Assembly (NCBI GenBank): GCA_025345505.1
Contig: JANVCC010000077.1
Location: 269,800-333,799 of the forward strand
Direction: 5' to 3'
DNA: 64,000 nt
Source of the DNA: Todiramphus chloris collaris
Taxonomy: Eukaryota > Chordata > Aves > Coraciiformes > Alcedinidae
The notes under the pieces are model-generated. The model was given only the letters and a program-made list of their open reading frames with translations. It had not been told where the DNA came from and searched no databases. Below are positions 58,701 through 64,000 of the stretch, piece by piece. The first letter of the stretch is position 1. Every line of letters begins with the position of its first letter. The position numbers and the translations under genes are program-made.

Positions 58701-59306
58701 GCACCAAGACCAGGACACCTCATGGAGAGGGTGCAGCAAGGGCTTACAGGGCACATGAGTGTGTGCCCTCCCCTTAGCACTGCCTAAGGCTGTGCCGGTC
58801 CTGCTGCTCCTCGATGCTCGGCATGCAGGGTGCTGCCAGTTGAGGCTGCCCATGGCAGGCTAAGCTCCTTTGTTTGTGGCAGGGGCAGCAGCACCAAGCA
58901 CCTGGGGAGAGCTGCAGGAGCCCCTTGGCACTAGATTGGCTCAGTGGGAAGCACCTGGGATGTCCCAGCAACAGCCCCTGCCCACAGTGGATCTGAGAAG
59001 GGGCAGCGTGACTGCAGAGGGCACAGAGCAGAGGAGGGTGGGCAGCCCTGCTGGGCAGCCCCCAGCCTCTCCCTACCACCTGCCCTGGGCTCAGAAGCGA
59101 GTGCTCTGGTAATGCAGTCTGCGGAGCTCGGAGAGGCCACTGTCCCGGCAGTACAAGTCCCTGCAGGGACTCCCTGCCAGTCACCGGCCCCCCGCCCCAC
59201 CCCCACCACTGCTGCTGCTGGAGCTGCCACTGCTGGAGCTGCCACTGCTGCACCGGTCTTCATAGATGGAGATCTCAATCTGGACCTTGCTAAGGATCAT
59301 CAGTGA
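43733..59306 (+). CDS. CRTAC1: Cartilage acidic protein 1 (LOTUS), long form
   Basis: Common exons: 43733-43777, 47633-47829, 49057-49253, 50178-50308, 50939-51095, 51706-51840, 52141-52286, 52475-52611, 53311-53393, 53906-54006, 54090-54258, 54761-54906, 55037-55079, 55568-55711. Spliced to 59167-59306 they give 656 residues (human 661). A signal peptide ([15 protein letters not shown]) is followed by an FG-GAP/VCBS propeller with calcium loops ([45 protein letters not shown]), an UnbV/ASPIC domain ([21 protein letters not shown]...[18 protein letters not shown]) and a cbEGF domain ([12 protein letters not shown]...). The protein is secreted or surface-bound and is reported to antagonise the Nogo receptor. 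The start is uncertain: exon 1 reads in frame, adding 18 residues before the exon-2 Met at 47642. Every splice after the EGF exon is phase 1, so several 3' ends are compatible. The final exon lies antisense within GOLGA7B. Confidence 0.92.
43778..47632 (+). other. CRTAC1: CRTAC1 intron 1
   Basis: 3.85 kb between exon 1 and the signal-peptide exon. It holds only the TGATGTCA cluster. No other exon or repeat was recognised. Confidence 0.5.
44715..44905. repeat. Cluster of TGATGTCA-like octamers in CRTAC1 intron 1
   Basis: TGATGTCA (44721), TGATGTCG (44783), TGACATCA (44868, the reverse complement) and several AATGTCA variants occur in under 200 bases. It may be a degenerate minisatellite or a cluster of CRE/ATF-like sites. 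Confidence 0.4.
48115..48180. promoter_or_regulatory. AT-rich patch in CRTAC1 intron 2
   Basis: GGTTAATTGGC and TTTTTTATAGCCCTTTATTGG stand out in a GC-rich 1.2 kb intron. The last motif has a CArG-like look. Function is unknown. Confidence 0.25.
49345..49970. promoter_or_regulatory. Candidate conserved elements in CRTAC1 intron 3
   Basis: Two patches stand out: 49350-49400 (GAGTTAATTTCTC, CCATTGATTGATGG) and 49780-49965 (CCCAATTACCCGG, TCAATCGATTTTTC, CCTTAATGAGTTGATTC). They have the composition of developmental enhancers, but no exon signal is present between 49254 and 50177. Confidence 0.3.
50520..50640. promoter_or_regulatory. Candidate conserved element in CRTAC1 intron 4
   Basis: AGCTGATAAACG, GTGATTTATGTTACTGTCACC and CCAAATGATTATCACTAAATCAGG lie around a long pyrimidine tract. 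It differs in composition from the flanking CG-rich intron. Confidence 0.3.
51455..51580. promoter_or_regulatory. Candidate conserved element in CRTAC1 intron 5
   Basis: GGTAAATTGTCACTAATCGG, GTCAGTGATTAGGG, GGAGTAATACC and CCCAATTAGTTCC occur within 125 bases. The TAAT cores repeat at roughly 40-base spacing. Regulatory function is inferred. Confidence 0.3.
55961..56073 (+). CDS. CRTAC1: CRTAC1 alternative 3' exon encoding a hydrophobic tail
   Basis: After the EGF exon (ends 55711, phase 1), the acceptor TGTGTAG at 55960 opens a frame reading [15 protein letters not shown]... and ending in a hydrophobic segment ([17 protein letters not shown]) before TAA at 56071. From memory, a human short isoform ends in a closely similar AQVAFLGGYSSA... 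sequence finishing LQLYAL, which supports the exon as real. With the common exons the product is 647 residues. The terminal hydrophobic run with nothing after it is compatible with a GPI-anchor signal, which fits a membrane-bound form; that is inference. A very strong pyrimidine tract precedes the acceptor, and the exon has its own poly(A) signal at 56561. Confidence 0.85.
56561..56566 (+). terminator. CRTAC1: CRTAC1 short-form poly(A) signal
   Basis: AATAAA lies about 490 nt after the TAA of the hydrophobic-tail exon. It is the first of two plus-strand signals that must be bypassed to make the longer CRTAC1 forms. Confidence 0.75.
56913..57038 (+). CDS. CRTAC1: CRTAC1 additional calcium-binding EGF exon
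   Basis: This is a symmetrical phase 1-1 exon with a CAG acceptor at 56912 and gtgagt donor at 57039. It encodes [16 protein letters not shown]...[13 protein letters not shown]...QCV: six Cys in EGF spacing and the D-I-D-E-C calcium-binding start. It can splice in frame from 55711 and on to either 57403 or 59167. I do not recall it in the human protein, which has one EGF domain. The exon could belong to no other gene, as no start codon, signal peptide or promoter is near. Confidence 0.75.
57403..57530 (+). CDS. CRTAC1: CRTAC1 terminal EGF exon with stop
   Basis: The CAG acceptor at 57402 opens in phase 1 to a third EGF-like unit, [16 protein letters not shown]...[19 protein letters not shown], then TAG at 57528. 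AATAAA follows at 57611-57616. Spliced through 56913-57038, the product would have three EGF domains and 694 residues, lacking the Ala-rich tail. Splice signals, phase, cysteine spacing and poly(A) signal all agree, but expression was not tested. Confidence 0.75.
57611..57616 (+). terminator. CRTAC1: CRTAC1 three-EGF form poly(A) signal
   Basis: AATAAA lies about 80 nt after the TAG of the terminal EGF exon, with a GT-rich sequence next. It is only about 260 bases from the opposing GOLGA7B signal. Confidence 0.75.
57878..57883 (-). terminator. GOLGA7B: GOLGA7B poly(A) signal (minus strand)
   Basis: TTTATT on the plus strand reads AATAAA for GOLGA7B, about 1.3 kb beyond its stop codon. The 3' UTR would then cover 59180-57860. 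No other minus-strand signal is obvious in this stretch. Confidence 0.7.
59167..59306 (+). CDS. CRTAC1: CRTAC1 canonical last exon, antisense to GOLGA7B
   Basis: The acceptor CTGCAG (59161-59166) opens in phase 1 to [19 protein letters not shown]..., then [18 protein letters not shown] and TGA (59304). Human CRTAC1 as I recall it ends with the same Thr/Pro then Ala-rich block followed by APVLVDGDLNL. The Ala-rich run carries potential O-glycosylation sites. The exon contains the whole last coding exon of GOLGA7B (59181-59279) on the other strand and the branch site of the GOLGA7B intron. No clear poly(A) signal for this form was found in the following kilobase. Confidence 0.88.
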
Positions 59307-61383
59307 GATAGGCTAGCCCAATTGCCCAGCACCCATTCCCAGTGTCCCAACCCCTCCTCACCCTTGTCACCCTCCCAGCATCCCACTGCCCAGAGGATAC
59401 AACCCTCATGCCACGCTCCAGAGGGTCAGTAAGTAGCAGCCCCCGTGGCGCATAGATCTTTTCATTCTGCTCCTGGATGTACTTGGAGATCTTCTTCAGG
59501 ACCTGCTGGCACATGAAGGGACACTTAGGTCCTGTCAGCACTGCTGTCTGCTCCCTGTGCCATCTCTGTGCCCAACACCAGGCCTGCAGTTATGCCCATC
59601 CCTGAGCCCTCCCCTGGACCTCAGAACCTTCTCATAGTGCGTCTCCATGCAGAGGAAGATGAAATAGGCAGTGGCGCAGGCCAGGCACCCCTCCAGGTAC
59701 GAGCTGCCTCCAATCTTCTCCGCCTCAGCATAGAAGCCATTAAGGGTTTTCACAGTTTCCTCGAAGAGCTGCCGCTCAATCTAGAGCAGAAATTGAGGTG
59801 AAAAGGAGTTTGGCCAGAGGCTGACCCCCTGCACTGCCCTCTCTCCATCCCCTCTCCTCCCTGCCCAGCTAATGCCTCATTTCCCTGGCCCTGCCCACCT
59901 CCCACCCATGCCAAGACATGCTGAGCCTGCAGCCACTAACCAGAGCCTCCTGGTCCCAAGGAACACCCAAGCCCATGCAGACCAGGTAAGGTGGCTGTGA
60001 TTGCATGCAGCCAGTAGCATCAGCTGCCCTAGGGCCATACAACACCCCGGGGGGTCCTCATGCCTTCATGCGTCCCTCCCCCTTGAACATCCATAGGGCA
60101 CCAACATAGGGCAACCTGCACCCTGTCAGCCTGCCAGGCTCCCTACCCGGCTCTCCAGCTCAGGGGGGAACTTTGTCTGGAATTGGCACGTGGTCCCGTC
60201 GCTGTAATCCCGCTGCACGAAGACCTTGGTGGCCAGGGATGCGCTGCGCCGCAGCTCCTGCAGACTGTGCACCTGGGGGGAGCAGGGTGAGGCCGGGGGT
60301 GGTGCAGCTGGCATTGCTGGGCATCCTTGAAGGGGGCTGTGAGCCCAGGGAGCAGTGCCATTCCCCCAGCGTCAGGGGCTGCAGGCTCTCACACCCCACA
60401 ACAGGAAGTTCCCAGCACGGTCTGTGTCATGCCGTGAGCACAGCTGGGCACTGAAGGTGCGAGGCCAGGGGCGAGGGGAGGATGCCGAGGCAGGTCCCGG
60501 CTCGGAGCATAGGCAAATAAACGCATGTTATCCCTGCCGCGGGCTGCCGCCTGGCCTCACCTGCACCGGCTGCCGCACGCGTGGGTGTGTGTCCCCCGGT
60601 GAGCCCCGCAACCCCCCTGTCCCCAGCAGCGCCCCAGCACACAGCCACCGCAGCACCTCCCAGGCAGGGGGAGGGAGCGAGCCGAGGAGAGCAGGGGCCC
60701 GGGCAGCACGTCTGCGGCGGCAGCGCAGCGGGCAGCAGGCTGCAGCGGGGCGGCTGCACAAAAGGGATGGCAGTCCGGGCCGCAGGCGCTCCGCTCAGCC
60801 CAGCTCCGCCAGCCCTGACACCCCACGGGGGACAAAGGCCCACGCCAGCTCCCCCAGATGTGGGGCAGCTGTGAGGGGCCGGAGAGGAGGATGGAGGGGC
60901 CAGCTATGGGTGTAAGACCCCTCCCTGCACTTCCCCTTGGGTGACATGGGGCCACCGCCTGCCGTGTGCCCCACAGCACCTCTGCCCCCATCAAGGGTCC
61001 CCCCCCACGGTATCTGGAAGACGGACCCCCAGCCCCACAGCCACCCCCTCTACCGGGGCACCCTACCCCAGCCCCACACTGCTTCCTTCAACAAGGACAC
61101 ATGGCAACCCACCCCCTACCACCCCATCCCTCCCGGCATGCCACGTGCCCTTCTGTACACACGGAGCACGCACCCCTCACAGTCCCCAGCCCCACACAAC
61201 CCTCCCGCCCCCCAGTAACCCCCGCGGAGCCCAGCCGCGCACCAGCCCCCAGGAATCCCCTTCCCCCTTCTCCCTCCAGCCGATGCCGACGGGCAGGGGA
61301 GGGCAGAGCGAGGGGCTCCGCAGCAGCCCGGCACCGGGAGCTGCCACACCGTTCCACGGCCGCGCACCTACCTCCGTGGCCAT
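59181..61383 (-). CDS. GOLGA7B: Golgin A7 family member B
   Basis: Five coding exons on the minus strand: 61383-61372 (MATE only), 60272-60147, 59780-59628, 59502-59401, 59279-59181. All junctions are phase 0, giving 163 residues (human about 167). The product reads [20 protein letters not shown]..., then [20 protein letters not shown], a cysteine-rich membrane-associated segment [34 protein letters not shown] and [10 protein letters not shown] with a Ser/Gly-rich tail. GOLGA7 proteins are palmitoylated accessory subunits of DHHC acyltransferases; GOLGA7B has been linked to ZDHHC5 at the plasma membrane. The start is set by the conserved MATEVH N-terminus in a CpG island. The last intron looks U12-type, and the donor of exon 3 (AAG|gttctg) is unusually weak. 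Confidence 0.94.
59280..59400 (-). other. GOLGA7B: GOLGA7B last intron, U12-type GT-AG
   Basis: On the minus strand the donor is GTATCCTCT (59400-59392), against the U12 consensus GTATCCTTT. TCCTTAGC (59296-59289) lies about 11 nt before the acceptor AG (59281-59280), close to the U12 branch consensus TCCTTAAC at the right distance. No pyrimidine tract is present, as usual for U12 introns. The branch site and acceptor lie inside the CRTAC1 coding exon on the other strand. Confidence 0.8.
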
Positions 61384-61790
61384 GGCGCGGCGTACGCCCA
61401 AGCCGGGCCGGGCCGGGCTGGGCTGGGCCGGGGGCGACGGGCGGGGAACCGGCGCTGTCACCAGGGCCGTGCCGAGCTGCGCGGGGACCGGCGCTGTCCG
61501 CGGTGCTGCTGTGCCGAGCGGCGGAGGCGGGCCCGGCCGCCCCGTGTGCGCAGCCGCCCGGCCCGCCACGGCCCGCCCCGAGGCGGCGGGGATGGGCGCC
61601 CGTCGCTACCGGCACCGAGCCCCTGGAGGACGCGGCCCCGTTGATGGGCACGGCGGTCGGTACCGGTGTCCGGCTGCTCCGGGGCTGGCCCCGCTCGGGA
61701 AGCTACGAGGGGAGGGGGCTGCTGCTGTAGGTCCCGGGGGTCCGACCGACCCTGCGAGTACCGGGTCCGGGCTGCCGGGGGGATGCGGCT
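60530..61790 (-). promoter_or_regulatory. GOLGA7B: CpG island, GOLGA7B promoter and first intron
   Basis: Dense CpG surrounds the GOLGA7B start codon (61383), with strongest enrichment at 61270-61770. Transcription should start between about 61400 and 61700 on the minus strand. GC-box-like GGGGCGGGCC motifs are present (minus strand, about 61565-61580). No TATA box was seen. Confidence 0.65.
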
Positions 61791-61959
61791 GTAGCTCCCT
61801 GAAGTGAACTGTTTGCAGAGTTTTTTGGAGGTAACCGGCGGCCTGGGCGGCCGTGGGGCTGGCCCGGTGCGGATGGGAGTGGCTGACCGTGGGGCTGGCA
61901 GCCTGCCGTGCCCAGCGGCCTCGTCTCAAGATGTTTGTTTGTGAAGGATTTGCAGCTAG

Positions 61960-62065
61960 CGCTGCGCTCCGGAGCGAGTGCTGCAATTGCAGCACGGGTA
62001 GACATCAAAGACGAGATAACGAATTCCCTGTTATCTCTGCCCATTGACAGCTCAATTAGAGCCGG
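61960..62065. promoter_or_regulatory. Palindrome-rich candidate regulatory element
   Basis: An 18-base perfect palindrome lies at 61978-61995 (core TGCAATTGCA). An inverted repeat GAGATAAC...GTTATCTC lies at 62013-62020 and 62030-62037, with a 9-base spacer containing GAATTC. Both arms carry GATA-type cores. CATTGAC and CAATTAGAG follow. The block sits just upstream of the GOLGA7B CpG island. Confidence 0.45.
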
Positions 62066-63432
62066 AGAAATGCCGAACGAGGGCAAGAGAGGCTCTCTCG
62101 AGAGGCAAAGGAAAGGTTGCTCTCAGCTGGGGCCGTGGTAGGGCGGGAGGGCCGCGGTGGCTGGGCACAGAGCCCTCGTCAGGCAGGAGAGCAGCCAGCC
62201 TTTCCCTCAACACCTGGGAGATGCTGGAGGCAGCTCAGGGCCCTGCCAACATGTCTGCTTAGGCTGCTAACACAGCATGGCTGGGTGCCCACAGCACAGG
62301 GACCCTGGAAAAACAGGGGCAGCTTCGTCTGACTCCTGCTTCCTGCCCTGAACACCAGCCCAGGCTTCAGGCAGAGCGAATAGAGGCAGAGCTTTGGGGT
62401 GGCTGGTGGGCAGCCCCCGTGGCAGGGTTTGTGACCAAGGGACCAAAGGACATGTGCACACAGGGACTCAAGTCAGAGGACTCAGCTCCCCTACAAACAC
62501 AAAGCTACAGATCCCATAGCTTCTGAGAGGAACCAGATTCTCCAGTTGTTCAGAGCAGCTCTGCCAGTACACACCTCAGAGCAGTGGGGTACACCCTGCC
62601 CAGATGGTGCCAAAGGACCCCCTCGGAATGCAAAGTGAACTCTCCTGTGCACACACAGACACATGTGCATGCACACAGACGTAGACATTCATGCATGCAC
62701 TTGGATGCCCGAATCTGCCTGCACCCCCAGGCACCCACAGGGACGCACCCAGGTACATATGCTCTCACTCACACACCCAAGCATGTCCCCAGATGTCCCC
62801 AAACCAAGGCTCTGCATCTCAGCTCCTTCTCTTGCCCACGTCAGGGCTCGCCTGCCCGCCTGGCAGCGCCCTGCCTGTTGCCATGGCAATGCTGCTCCTG
62901 CCAGGAGATGAAGTTTGCTCTCCCACGCAGCGGTGAGAGGCCAAAAGCAGATGAGGGGGCCCAGCTGTCTCTGCCATCCCAGGCTCTGTCCATCTGCTTG
63001 GGGTGCTGCCCCAAGGATGTCTCTTCTCTGACTGCACCAACCCGTGCCAGACACCAGACCCTCAGTTCTGGGCTCCAACTGCCTTACAAGACATGGACCT
63101 GATGTCTGCAGGACGAGGGTGTGTGTCAGGGAATGTCCTTTGGTTGTGCATCTTCACCCTATCATGGGGAGCTGCCTTCTGCCAGCCAGGAGCGAGCTTT
63201 GCCCAGTGACAGGCAGCTCATAGACATCATGGACCTTCCCCGCAGTGCTCCCCATCCTTGCACAGCCCCTGGCCCTGCCTATGGTACTCACAGCCTCCAG
63301 CATTTCTGGAGGCTACAAGGGTCTGCTAGCTCCCCCTCCCCGACCCCGCAGGATGCATCATCATGGGCTTTCCAGTTTTAACCAGAGCAGGGGTAGCTCC
63401 TGATAGTTTTCATGTAGAGGGGACAAGCTGCT

Positions 63433-63462
63433 GCCATGCCATGCCGTGCCATGCCATGCCAT
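63433..63462. repeat. Short (GCCAT)n tandem repeat
   Basis: Six near-perfect copies of the pentamer GCCAT with one C-to-G... variant unit (GCCGT). It is a simple satellite of no evident function. Confidence 0.8.
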
Positions 63463-64000
63463 ATCACAACATGGGTCCCAGCAAGGTGGGGCAGAGGTGG
63501 AGGGGTGCTGGCATAGCTGATGGGATCCCAAGCAGTAGGAGCAGGGGGAGAGGGAGCTCGGGGCAGCCCCAAAGTGCTGTGTGTTTCTGTTGCACCCCCA
63601 GCCCCCAGCACTGTGCAGAGGGACGGCAGGATTCCTGCAGCAACAGGGCTCTGGCCCTTCTGCTCCATCTGCTGAGCCCTGAGTGGCTATTTTTAGGCTG
63701 CCTGGCAGTGGAGGCAGGTACCACATGTGTGTCGGCTGCCAAAACTGCCTTTACTCCCCTCCCTGGGTTCTCTGCTGTGCCTGGAACAAGGGGTCTCTAA
63801 CTTGTCCCGCAGACAGACCCTGCATATGTCTCCTTGTCCCCAGCTCTGGCTGACTGCCCGAAGTCCCTGCCCATAGCCCCATCGGACAGTCATGGGACAC
63901 ACTTGGTGCCTCTACTGCCAGCCATGCACAGACAGAATGCCCATGCCCATTACACTGTCATAGTCATGACCCAGCAGTCCCCCTGCTCCATCCCTCCACT

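Larger units (their letters stand above)
61790..64000. other. Region upstream of GOLGA7B
   Basis: 2.2 kb without a supportable exon. Contents are the palindromic AT-rich element at 61960-62065, a short degenerate CA-rich stretch at about 62650-62700, and a (GCCAT)n run at 63433-63462. The rest shows nothing recognisable. Confidence 0.5.

Overview
This is nuclear vertebrate DNA, almost certainly from a bird. The genes are spliced with canonical GT-AG introns, there are GC-rich CpG islands, and the interspersed repeats are CR1-type LINE fragments. Seven genes that I recall spanning several hundred kilobases on human 10q24 sit here in 64 kb. I identified them by spelling out exons, checking reading phase across every junction, and comparing with remembered vertebrate proteins. 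No database search was possible. No prokaryotic, viral or CRISPR-like content was seen.

Layout, left to right. HPSE2 (+) contributes only its last two coding exons and 3' UTR (74-~1220). HPS1 (+, 1855-6520) has 18 coding exons and a 700-residue product. Its promoter region holds a 400-nt assembly gap (1326-1725). PYROXD2 (+, 7750-12087) has 16 exons and 595 residues. LOXL4 (+, TATA box at 14602, CDS 15196-20185) has 756 residues. R3HCC1L (-, CDS 28488-22519, probable promoter island at 33.6-34.4 kb) converges on LOXL4. A gene-poor stretch of about 9 kb follows (34.5-43.5 kb). CRTAC1 (+, 43733-59306) converges on and overlaps GOLGA7B (-, 61383-59181). The last 2.2 kb are non-coding. The order HPSE2-HPS1-PYROXD2-LOXL4-R3HCC1L-CRTAC1-GOLGA7B and the relative strands match the human block in reverse.

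The genes are not a pathway. They are a conserved syntenic block: lysosome-related organelle biogenesis (HPS1), mitochondrial oxidoreductase-like protein (PYROXD2), extracellular matrix cross-linking (LOXL4), extracellular or GPI-like neural protein (CRTAC1), palmitoylation accessory protein (GOLGA7B), heparan-sulfate binding (HPSE2), and an RNA-associated protein (R3HCC1L).

The most striking feature is at 59167-59306. The last coding exon of the long CRTAC1 form and the last coding exon of GOLGA7B occupy the same DNA on opposite strands in exact codon register, so the Ala-rich tail of one is the mirror of the Ser/Gly-rich tail of the other. The GOLGA7B intron ending there looks like a U12-type intron whose branch site lies inside CRTAC1 codons. 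CRTAC1 also shows three alternative 3' ends, one of which adds two further calcium-binding EGF exons. A second minor-spliceosome intron (AT-AC) lies in HPS1. Many AT-rich islands in the introns and intergenic spaces look like candidate conserved regulatory elements.
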